Source: Flaccisagitta enflata
Lineage: Eukaryota > Chaetognatha > Sagittoidea > Aphragmophora
Length of the DNA: 64,000 nt
NCBI GenBank assembly: GCA_965153355.1
Contig: OZ231127.1
Span: forward strand, 92,194,001 to 92,258,000
Reading direction: 5' to 3'
The notes beneath the pieces are model-generated. The model was not told where the DNA came from and made no database searches. It worked only from the letters and a program-made list of their open reading frames with translations. Each line of letters opens with the position of its first letter. The first letter of the stretch is position 1. A program made the translations under genes and the position numbers. Below, one piece after another: positions 32,731-43,500 of the stretch.

Positions 32731-33280
32731 TATATACCCAAGCCGTTTGTCTTCGATGACTGGACAGTTATTCTTTTAATGGTTTTTAGGAAGAGAGGGC
32801 CAAGAAATAAACAGGGGCAGCTCCTGAAACTGACAAAATACTATCGGAAAGCATTACCTTTTTTCATCCTTCATTGTCAGTTCAGTTCACGACTTGATGT
32901 AGTGGGGAAAAAAACGAAAAAAACACAACTTTTTTTTTCGCTTTAATACCGACTTTTTCTCTATACAATGACGTTCTGCAAGGATCATGTTGAAAATTAT
33001 TTTGCAGGTAGACTAGACTCTAAATATGCACCTCCCAATTTTACGATGATAAGGACACAATGTCCAAAGTAAACATCTTTTTTTTTTTGTGTTCAAAACT
33101 GTAACAAATATGTCGCTTTAATTTGATGTGAAAAGGGATGCATGCACGCGAAAGGACACGAATCTCCATTGGTAATGTCAAGTCATGAAAATAATGATAA
33201 TGAAGGGCATGAACGACCAATCCAACCAGCCTGAGTAAAAGAAAAACAGAAAGGTAACTTGACCAGTGTTTTGCCAACTT
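32731..33280. other. No gene seen
   Basis: 5' flank of the LINE; AT-rich without recognised features. Confidence 0.45.
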
Positions 33281-33282
33281 GG

Positions 33283-33834
33283 TACCAAAACAAAAACAAA
33301 AACAAAAACAAAAAAACAAAAACAAAAACAAAAACAAAAAAAACAAAAACAAAAACAAAACAAAAAACAAAAAAAACAAAAACAAAAACAAAAACAAATA
33401 AAAAACAAACAATGAAAGCCAAAAAAAAAAAAAGGAAGAAAAAGAAGAAAAGAAAAAGAGAAGACGAAAGAAAAAGAGAAGAAAAGGAAAAAAAAAGAAG
33501 AAGCAGAAGAAGAAGAAGAAGAGGAAGAAGAAAAAGAAGAAGAAGAAGACGAAGAAGAAGAAGAAGAAGAAGAAGAAGAAGAAGAAGAAGAAGAAGAAGA
33601 AGAAGAAGAAGAAGAAGAAGAAGAAGAAAATAATAGAAATGAAAATGAAAATGAAATAGAGAAAGAAAGAAGAAGAAGAAGAAGAAGAAGAAGAAGAAAA
33701 AGAAAAAAAGAAGAAGAAGAAGAAGAAGAAGAAGAAGAAGAAGAAGAAGAAGAAGAAGAAGAAGAAGAAGAAGAAGAAGAAGAAGAAGAAGAAGAAGAAG
33801 AAGAAGAAGATTTGAAGAAAAAGAACAAACAAAT

Positions 33835-33869
<35 letters not shown>

Positions 33870-33877
33870 ATAACAAC

Positions 33878-33910
<33 letters not shown>

Positions 33911-33912
33911 GC
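33283..33912. repeat. Compound tract: (AAAAAC)n, (GAA)n, (CAA)n
   Basis: 33283-33412 is ACAAAA/AAAAAC hexamer-like, 33430-33830 is GAA with AAAG interruptions, 33836-33912 is CAA. Poly-Leu, poly-Ser and poly-Phe frames opposite are artefacts. Confidence 0.95.
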
Positions 33913-33944
33913 ATTGAATAACATGGAAAATAGCCCCAACGGTC

Positions 33945-34180
33945 TCAAATGTGCCTTCTCAGGACTTAAAGAAATCACTCCAAGCAGGGCAACGAGTACC
34001 GCTGACCATTTGCGATCCTTGGATGACTAGATTTTTTTTCCTTCAGTCAAATTCAGGCCACGATGCTCATATCACCGTTTTGAGAACTAAATCACCGCCT
34101 CAAGGTCCAACCCAGCCTCAAAACCCAAATCCCAGTCTCAATGTTGAGGCTCAAATCTCAGCCTCACGCCCAGAAAGCCC
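33945..34180. mobile_element. Family C element fragment
   Basis: CACTCCAAGCAGGGCAACGAG, TACCGCTGACCATTTGCG and ATCCTTGGATGACTAG are the same modules as at 14920-14975, followed by a few decayed CCTCAAATCTCAGCC units. Confidence 0.65.
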
Positions 34181-35100
34181 CACGCTTTATTTGTTTAGAA
34201 ATGGCATAGGTTTGAAGAAAAATATCACCGATTCCAAAAAGGGCAAACATTGTCAATTTTTGTCTCAACGTTTTTCTTAATAATGCAATATAGAATTGTC
34301 ACAGCCACCGGATATCCATGAGCAAATTAAAGAGCTTTGAATCTTCTTCAAAATGGCGCCAAGAACGAATTTTTGACTCAATGCGTTTGGTTTCTATGTT
34401 ACAACAAACAAAAAACTCGCAAGTCCTATAGTGAATTCTCAAATTTCTGACAACCGGTGTTTATTCCAATGCCATTTCTAAATGGATAAAGCTAGGGCAA
34501 CCAGCAACGTCTCATTTAAAAATTCTTTCGCAGAGCTTCAAAATGGTCACCGATTTTTTACAGTTTTTCTCAATTTAAGGTAGATAGATTTAGTTTTCCA
34601 AAATCCGCCATCTTTTATGTCCCCATACCAAGGTCATTTGAAATCAGCCGATAGTGGTTCTGGTGAATAGTGAGAGAGCCGCACGCTCTGGCCCTCACAG
34701 ATGATTTAGGTAGAATTGCTGGTGTTATCATAATGGTACCTCCTGCTTTGGACTCTGTTGGATCGTGGGCCTATCTTTTCGTACGAGACATCCATGGAGC
34801 TCTTCGGAGGTTTTGTGCTTTGGTATTGTATGGTATTGTATCGGTAACATCACCTTTGTGATTTGATGGGTGTTTTTTGAAAGGATGAATGTTTGACTTA
34901 TTGATGCTAGGTCAACAGGCAGTGTTGCCTTCCTTTACTAGCTGGATGAATTTGAATTTTGAATTTAAAGGTTATAATGCAAATCACAGCCGCGCACAGG
35001 CAATTGTTCCCTTTAAGGCCGACGTCCCTCTTACTATCACATCCTTACATCAACTAAATAAGGGGGCATCATAACGCTAAAATTTACACTTTTATGACTA
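34181..35100. other. No gene; contains a block shared with the palindromes
   Basis: 34290-34560 has AATGCCATTTCTAAATGG, a block related to the ACCAATCTGGCATTT...TCGTTTAAAAGTTA block of the palindromes at 41.7-42.3, 44.6-45.1 and 48.9-49.4 kb. Confidence 0.45.
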
Positions 35101-35107
35101 CAGTTGA

Positions 35108-35318
35108 ACCCTGCCGGATATAAGGCTACCCAAGTAATGTGTGGGTGAGCAGGGGCAGTGATAAAAAAGGCTAATCGAGCATTTGAGCAGGAGCAGCACA
35201 GCAAAAAACGCCCATAAATGCTGTAAAGGCAAAGTGTCAACGATGGTCTGACAGACTGACCAACCGACTGACTGACAAATGGATATAGCGGCTTATATAG
35301 TCGCGTGCACATGACAAT
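35108..35318 (+). mobile_element. GTCGCG element, diverged
   Basis: CCTGCCGGATATAAGGCTACC at the left, two GAGCAGGGGCAG/GAGCAGGAGCAG blocks, GACTGACC core, and TATATAGTCGCGTGCACATGAC at the right. Confidence 0.65.
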
Positions 35319-35508
35319 AAGTTGTTCCCTTGAAATCACTTTAAAAGAATGGACGGAACACAAAATTTTGTGATCACTTTTCAACCCTTCAACAGATCAG
35401 CCATTCAACTCTTCAGAACCATTGCCCCTCTCCCTTCCATATTCTGACATATTCCAAGTTAAAGGCAGTGAGTACCGCTGACCATTTAACATTTTTAATT
35501 TGTGCTTA

Positions 35509-35694
35509 TTTTTAGTTGCGGACACGCAACTCTGTAAGAGGCTTTGTTTGTCCGTCCATCCGTCGGTCCGTCGGTCTGTCGGTCCGTCCGTCCGTCAATC
35601 CGTCCGTAATCATTGAGTCGAAAAGTGGTAAAACGTGCATTTCTGCCCCTGCCCACCTGTCTGCAACTGATGGCCGTGTATCCGGCCTTGTTCT
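35509..35694 (-). mobile_element. GTCGCG element with compensatory hairpin changes
   Basis: The terminal hairpin is AGTTGCGGACACGCAACT instead of AGTCGCGGACACGCGACT: one base pair changed on both sides (C:G to T:A). The subterminal copy near the other end has the same change (GTCTGCAACTGATGG). Right end GCCGTGTATCCGGCCTTGTT. Confidence 0.8.
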
Positions 35695-35818
35695 TTCTTT
35701 CTTCCCTCTCCATATCTATCTTTCTTTCTTATTTTCTTCCATCATTCCATTCTTTTTTCTGTCTTCCTTTGTTTCTCCCTTCGCTTGCTTGTTTGTTTCT
35801 TCCTTTTTTTCATTCTTT

Positions 35819-35930
35819 TTAGATGCGTCCGTCAGGAACACATCTCTATAAAAGGGTTGGTCCGTCCGTCCGTCCGTCCCTATGTCCGTTGCGCAAGTGC
35901 AAAAACCGCGTTTCTCGACTGTTTTTGGCC
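35819..35930 (-). mobile_element. GTCGCG-type element, GATGCG hairpin variant
   Basis: TTTTTAGATGCGTCCGTCAGG, then ATCTCTATAAAAGGGTTGG, (GTCC)n and GTTTTTGGCCACGGTGAG. The same variant is at 38399-38540; its left part has a disrupted hairpin. Confidence 0.55.
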
Positions 35931-36106
35931 ACGGTGAGATCCTATACTGAAACAAATGATCAACCAAACATGTTTTTGGAGCCTCCTTTACTACTTAGTT
36001 GTTTTTCATCTGTTTGTCTATCTGTCAATACAGGCACAGACACGGCCTGGACGCATCGTTGCCCGGTCTCATATCTCATCTTATTACGAAACACACATCC
36101 ATGTAC

Positions 36107-36288
<182 letters not shown>

Positions 36289-36499
36289 AGGCCTTTGTCC
36301 TAAACACACCATCGTGGGCAAGGTTTAGACGGATGGGGGCTTACATGCTCCAAGTTTCATCGTAATACTGCCTATAACAGTTACTTTTCTCATTTTTTTT
36401 TTGTTATTGACAATAACAGAATTCCGCCTTTAAAAAATGTGTAAACGACAAAGAGACAGAAAGACAGATAGACTGACATGAGCGCGAATAGACATGGTG

Positions 36500-36724
<225 letters not shown>

Positions 36725-37124
36725 AAAGAAAGAAATAAAGATGAGAATGGAAAACAAGGCAAAAAGGGTTTTTCCTTTCCTTTTTTGCCTTATACTCTTT
36801 TTTCCCAATCCACTCAAGGCCGATCGCCAATGAGGAACCTTTTTTTCCATTCCACTTCAGGCCGAATCAAGAAATGAGGGCAGTGAGCTTCCAATGCACT
36901 CAAGGCCGATTCGGCCTTGAGTGTTTGAGCTGTCAACTCTAGTACGAAATTCGTACTTTAGATACCTCCTCACATACAGTCAAAGACAGAGGAAGACTGA
37001 GAGAAAGAAAAGACAACTTTAGATTGAAGAACAAAAACAAACAGGCAGTCAACCAGACAGCAGAGATACAGACAGTGAGATACACACACAGAGGATCATG
37101 CACTGAAAAAAAGAAACTCCCATT

Positions 37125-37168
37125 TACGACTTTTTTCCGGTCGGCGATTAGCCGCCTTTATTGGTAAA
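37125..37168. repeat. Small hairpin module next to (GA)n
   Basis: TTTTTTCCGGTCGGCGATTA and GCCGCCTTTATTGG; the same module occurs at 53737-53783 next to (GGGA)n and (CA)n. It contains the inverted pair GGCG and GCCGCC. Confidence 0.5.
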
Positions 37169-37183
37169 AAAAAAATCATTTAC

Positions 37184-37430
<247 letters not shown>

Positions 37431-37573
37431 AAAAAATTTCATTATCTCTCTCATATCACAGAAAATTCCTATCGACTCAAACAGTGTGACTACCGACAGA
37501 TTACTGGATGTTATATCAAAACCAAATTTAGAATTACTCGCTTTAGCTGAAGTGATTTGAGGAGCAAATTGAG

Positions 37574-37745
<172 letters not shown>

Positions 37746-38276
37746 AGGGGCAAATTCGGGAGTTACGAGGCCCTACACTGTATGCAAACCAGTAATCTGT
37801 CTCACCCCCGTTTGCACATGACTCTATACCCGCTTTGTCAGTCTGCCCATTGGCAAGCCTGTATATTATTTAGTTTCCCCCCCCCCCTAGGTGGGGGGGG
37901 GGTGGAAATCAAAGGGTCTGGTGATGGGGAAGGAAATCAAAGGGGGAAAAAAGAGAAAAACAGGAAATTTGGGAAAAATATAACTTTTGACAGTACAAAA
38001 AAATAAAACACAATTAGTAAAACATAATTTGACACTATTCAAACCTTATCTATATTGTTTTAGTGCTAAATGGGGAAGAAAATCATAGATATAAAAACGC
38101 AACATCGCGGGGAAGAAAATCATAGTCAGGGGGGGGAATCAAAAGCGACTCAATAATATACACCCCTGCCCATTGGTCTGTCACATTTTGCTTTTTGGCG
38201 ATTATGTGTTCTTGGATGTGTTTGGAGTGATTTCATACTAAAATATTTGTATCATAGAGAGTTAAATAATACCATC

Positions 38277-38400
38277 TTTTTAGTCGCGGCCACGCGACTC
38301 TACACCCTGGTGTGTTGGTCGGTATGTAAGCAACGATTTTTGCGTTACGGCCCCTGCCCAACCATCCGCGACTGTCCTGCCGTGTATCTGGTCTTGTTTT
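38277..38400 (-). mobile_element. GTCGCG element, full length, - orientation
   Basis: TTTTTAGTCGCGGCCACGCGAC at the left, CAACCATCCGCGACTGTCC inside, GCCGTGTATCTGGTCTTGTT at the right. Very short core. It abuts the next element head-to-tail. Confidence 0.75.
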
Positions 38401-38540
38401 TAGATGCGTCCTCGCATCTCTATAAGAGGGTCTGTCTGTCTGTCCGTTGGTCCGTCTGTCCGTCCGTCTGTGTGTCTGTTACGCCTGTTCAAAATACGCA
38501 GATTTTGGCAGTCTTTGGCCACGGCAATGTCATACAGCAA
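38399..38540 (-). mobile_element. GTCGCG-type element, GATGCG hairpin variant
   Basis: Terminal hairpin AGATGCGTCCTCGCATCT: the stem keeps pairing although its bases differ from the GTCGCG form. (GTCC/GTCT)n core, then GTCTTTGGCCACGGCAATG. Confidence 0.6.
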
Positions 38541-38673
38541 CATAAACGATCTTTAAAGAGTTTCGAGAGGCTCATTTAGCAGTCCATTAGGAAATCAGTC
38601 TGTCCGTCCATCTGTCAATCCATATTTCACTCACGTTCAGCGCGATGTTCAGTACACACCACTACCAGCCAAA

Positions 38674-39280
38674 ACACAGAATGAGTTGAGGTAGAATGAT
38701 CGTCTCTCACTTTGATAGTTTTTGGGTCAGTGTAGTGTGTACAACATAAATCTAAAGGAAACTAAATCACTTTTGGGGCGGTTTTTGAAATATATACAAA
38801 AATGGTGTAAATTTAGTACATTTTTCATCATAACTCTTTGTGCTGATGATTTCTGGTATTTTTGACTGCAGATTCGGATTCAGCGAGTTGCTGCGGTTTG
38901 TTTGATATGTCACACTATATAGTTTTGAAAAAGAAATAAAAAGTAAATTTTTTCATCATACTTCTACAAAATACATTTATTTTTAATGATTTTATAAAAA
39001 AATAAGTTTTTACTTCTTTTTCAAAAGTATATAGTGTGACATATCAAACAAACCGCAAGTCACCCACTGAGTCCAAATCTGTGGTCAAAAATACAAAAAT
39101 AGATCATCACAATGAGTTATGATGAAAAATGTACTAAATTTGTACTATTTTTGTTAATATTTCAAAAAGCGCCCCAAAAATGATTTAGTTCTTTTCAGAT
39201 TTGTAACATACACACCAAAAGGTCTCAAAACCTATCAGAGTTGTAGACGATCATTTCAAGTCAACTCATTCCGTGTTCTG
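38674..39280. mobile_element. Long palindromic element (family D), ~600 bp
   Basis: ACACAGAATGAGTTGAGG at the left mirrors CAACTCATTCCGTGTTC at the right. Arms contain GATATGTCACACTATATAG and GGGGCGGTTTTTGAAATAT/AATATTTCAAAAAGCGCCCC, the same landmarks as the palindromes at 16.9 and 24.2 kb. Confidence 0.85.
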
Positions 39281-39446
39281 GCGGACAGTGACACAGTGAC
39301 AAAGTCAGGACGCCTCGTTGCCCAATCGGGCTTGTTTGTTTAGTTACCGTGAACTAAATAAATAGCGCTGGCTAGAATCAGCCAATCGACTGTGGTGATT
39401 TTGATATAAGCACTCATTTCCTATGTTTCATATCTTTATTGATTTA

Positions 39447-39697
39447 GGGTTTGTTTCCACTCATGACAATTGCGTTTTAAAAGGGCCACTCAGTCGCTCA
39501 CAATGTTTGTTCACTCACATTGCTCACTCCGCTCACTCGCTCCGCAGCGCTCCACTTCGCTACGCTCCGTGCATGGGCTCGCTCACTCACTTCGCTCACT
39601 CCCTCGTGGGACAGTGGATATTCATGAATCTGTGTTCACGCTGGGAACGCATTCAACGGGAAGAAGCGCGATAGTTGCTGTCACTGGAAACACGCCC
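39447..39697. mobile_element. Family B MITE
   Basis: GGGTTTGTTTCCACTCATG at the left, GTCACTGGAAACACGCCC at the right, core in the opposite orientation to 6297-6563 (CTCACTCCGCTCACTCGC). Confidence 0.8.
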
Positions 39698-39753
39698 TCA
39701 GTGCTTGAGGCTGTAGGGGGCTTTGCTTCATATATTTCAATTTTGTCTATATA

Positions 39754-39905
39754 CTATCTTGCTAATATGTATATCGACAAGCATAATGGGACATAACTAC
39801 CAAAAAAATGCAAAGTGGAAGTCGTATTTTACAAATGTTATATGCATTAATTGATAAAAGATTGAACTGTATTGTATCTTGTCGATATACTTTTTGGCAA
39901 GATAG
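39754..39905. mobile_element. Tc1/mariner-type MITE, TIR CTATCTTGC
   Basis: CTATCTTGCTAATATG and CGACAAG at the left, CTTGTCGATATAC and GGCAAGATAG at the right; TA precedes the left end (TG, probably mutated TA, follows the right). It is an internal deletion form of the longer element at 62954-63573. Confidence 0.8.
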
Positions 39906-40238
39906 TGATTTGATGGGTTGGAAAAATATTGAGATATATTTCTCTTTACGTGAAGAAAAATCAATTTAACAGAAAAAACAGGATAAGAAGAAGTAGAGGA
40001 AGTGAAGCGCTTACAGAAAGCAGTAAATAGAAAAAGTTACATTTACATGAATAATGTTAATGAAACTGCAGCATCATGTTATATCAATTCAAAAGCTGAA
40101 TATGTTGATTCATTACGTTACAACTCATTTGTACACTTTTTACACCCACTGCACTTAGTACTTCTTCATGCCTTACACAAAACCTTACATAACCTTCGTT
40201 GGCACTGCCGATTTTACGCCAAACATGCGGACATGCCT

Positions 40239-40556
40239 TCAACATGTACAATTGTACTTCACTTCCCACATTTTGACACTCTGCAAACAAACATCATTCT
40301 CTGGGCGTTCTGAAGAAGTGACTTTAATGCCGATGCATCTGTACGCTTCCTCCCGCACAGGAACGCACCACTCTTTCGCCTCATCATGCATAGTAAATCC
40401 CGCGTCTTCTACAGTCAGTAACGTTCTCCAATATTCGGGGTCAAGACTATCCTGCACATCATCACAGTCCCTTCTACCAATGATTTCAAATGTCTTTGGC
40501 GCATCGGCGAACCAATCGTCGGAACGAGTTGAAAATCCAATTTTCTCAAGGTTTAC
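40239..40556 (-). CDS. Receptor gene exon 7 (discoidin-like domain, second half)
   Basis: 318 bp after TCATCAATAG, phase 0, ending in TGA. Encodes VNLEKIGFSTRSDDWFADAP, KTFEIIGRRDC, WRTLLTVEDAGFT, YRCIGIKVTSS and CLQSVKMWEVKY before NCTC-stop. The I..I.F..R, P..F.I.G..DC, W..L and C.GI(K/R) pattern continues the beta-sandwich of exon 6. Confidence 0.78.
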   Translation of the reverse strand, partial: VNLEKIGFSTRSDDWFADAPKTFEIIGRRDCDDVQDSLDPEYWRTLLTVEDAGFTMHDEAKEWCVPVREEAYRCIGIKVTSSERPENDVCLQSVKMWEVKYNCTC

Positions 40557-43500
40557 CTATTGATGAATAGTCATGATTATGAAAAGTGGTGATTATTTTC
40601 AAAACTGTGGAACAAATTTTTTATTTGTACTGATACATCTTGCGTTGTTCAAGTCGTTCAAGCCAATCTAGATAACCTGGCCAAACTATATCTTTATATA
40701 AGTCCATAATGAGACCACTGCGAGAGCTACTTTGAACAGTTAGATTTCAAATTGCAATATTTGATTAATTGTTAATTGATTGTTAATTACCTTAAAAATC
40801 AAAAATTGTTACAATTCAAGGAAAGGAAAAATGGAAAATCTTAGAAATCCATTTTCCTGCTGGCTTTCACTTCTGTTTTTCTGATTTTTATAAGGCATCT
40901 ACAACGAGCGTCTTATTTCTCTAAAAAAAAGATTAAAATGTCAATATTTTAGTGGGAAAAAGAGGGCCTAAAATGCGCCAGTTTGAATTATCTCCAATGA
41001 AGGACGCCAATCGTACAGAACATAAAATCAACTCAACCTTTTCGATACCTTGGTTTTGAAATTGAACCACATATGAACGGGGAAGTTCTGACCACTGGAG
41101 CACCAATGCTTCTCTTTCTTTGATTGAAAAGTATCAGCTGGTTTATACTCTTTGTTCCAAGATGATGCGTTTGCAGATCCCACGTACTCAATTAAATGGA
41201 TCTTTCTCGCTGTGAATGAATAGTCAAATGGGAACTTGGAAATTTCTTGTTTTAATGCTCCTTCATGGATTATTCAGCTGCATTGCCTACAAATCGTAGA
41301 TTCGTCTGTGAGAGAAATAGGGCCGGTACAAAGAGAATTTCCTACAGTTTCACTGTGTGGATGAATGCTTTGGTTACTCTGAAAGCTGATGGTGCAAAAC
41401 TTGGAGTAAATATGAATTTCACGTCATGTGAAGGACAATAAAAACTAAAAATAGAATGCTTTTCATTGAATGTGTCGCGATATTTCTGATGAATGTTTAG
41501 AGTGCTGAACTGCTTTCCGAGTCAGATTTAAAACCATACAGGCGTAGGATTTGTTTAGTTTTGGTCATTAGTCAATGCTAGAGATAAAAAAAAATCAATC
41601 AAAGTTCCAGCCCATCAGTTAACAGAAAGACAAGCTAAGTTGAACTTTTGGGGTGGGATCAATAGAATGTTAATATCACAACCATATCAAGTATAATGAA
41701 ATTTCAATCAATCATACATGGTGTTTCATCCAAAAATAAATACAAGGAAACAATGCCTGCTTCTAAAAATGCAAAAACAGTTCTAAAAAAAGATTCAAAG
41801 AGCACTTAGGCCCCAATTTTGTGTGTTGAAATTTCATGGGTTTGGGTCAAATATCTTGGCCACAGCCTCAATTTGAAGTAAAAGGAGCATTTAAAGGAGA
41901 AGCTGTTTCAACATGATTTTGATTTTAAAAGTTCTTCTTTGAAATGCTCTCATTTCTAAACGGCTAGAGTTACAGATGCCAGATTGGTCTCAAATAAAAG
42001 CTTATCAAATTTTCATTTATTTGCGACCAATCTGGCATCAAGCCGTTTATCAATGAGAGCACTTCAAAGAAGATTTTTCAAAATCAAAATTATGATAAAA
42101 GAGCTTTTCCTTCAAATGCTCATTTTTCTTCAGATTGATGTTATGACCAACATATTTATCCAAAACTCGTAAAATTTTTACACAAAAATTCAGAGCTTAA
42201 GTGCACTTTGAATCTTTTTTTTCAGAACTATTTTTTGCATCTTTAGAAGCAGAATAGCATCGTTTTCTTATATCTTATTTGGCATGAAACACCCTGTATT
42301 TTATCCCGGTCAAAAATCTCGTATCTATTGATTCATACAAATCTGCGGGCGAGGTTGCGATGTTGTAAGAACGGGAGTTCTAAAAGTCAGTTGTCCTCCA
42401 TTCTCCTGTCTACCCGTCATCGTGAAGTTGCGAGGCTGAGAGGTTGTGCGTCCTTCGCCTCCCTGTCTCCCCGTGGATACATCAGTGCTATTCCATAGGG
42501 AGACATTACCCATGCACACTTCACAACCTAGAAAAAGGCAAATTAACTTCCAATCAGGAACGCTAAATCATTAGTCGTGGACTAGCAACTTGTTCATTAA
42601 AGATGTAAAGCAGTGTAAAGGCTTTTACTGTCCATAGGTTTGTTTCTTCATTGGTGTATTAGTTTATCAGTCCATCATGCTGAAGTTTAAAAGCCTGAAA
42701 AAAATGTCCCAACTTGAGTTTATATGCCTATTTGTATGCTACTCAAAAAAGCTTGATTGAATACATGGAGATCATGGATAAGGTTTAGCCCCTCTTGCAG
42801 ATAAGATCACCATAGCAGAATAGTCCCGTATGATATCATTTGATATCTTGTCTCTACACAATTAACGCGGCCAAGAAGATTTTTGATTTCGTTTTCGTTC
42901 AAGAGATAACCGTTAAAGGATATTTTGGATCCCCAGCGGCTGCCCATCACTGGATACTTATGCAAAAATTTCTTGATATAATGAGTGAAATACAACAAGG
43001 CCGGATACATAGCTACCTCAGTCGCATCCGGGTGGGCAGGGGCCATATTTGAGATCATCAAAGCATTTTGTCAGAAGTGAGGTCACAGAATGAAAAACAT
43101 GAAAACAAGTAAAATGTGACTGACCAATAAATCGATGGATGGACAAATGGACAAACGGATTTCTTGATATAATGAGTGAAATATAACAAGGCCAGATACA
43201 TAGCTACCTCAGTCGCATCCGGGTGGGCAGGGGCCATATTTGAGATCATCAAAGCATTTTGTCAGAAGTGAGGTCACAGAATGAAAAACATGAAAAAAAG
43301 TAAAATGTGACTGACCAATAAATCGATGGATGGACAAATGGACAAACGGACAGACAGACATAACAAAGTGAAGTCTCGCATGCGACTAAAAATTGTCTTG
43401 GTGGCAGAGATTGTATTGTGACAGGCTGCCACTTGGTACTCACATGACTTTGTGGGAGTTGTGGTAAAAGCAGTAAAGGGGAGAACCTTTATAGTGTGGC

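Noticed and set aside
33041-33978. Poly-Phe, poly-Ser and poly-Leu frames of about 250 residues
   Set aside because: Translation of (GAA)n, (AAAAAC)n and (CAA)n tracts.
42325-42338. Stop codon just after receptor exon 5 as the gene end
   Set aside because: The GTATGA donor at 42338 joins in phase to two further exons forming a coherent domain; kept only as a possible short isoform.
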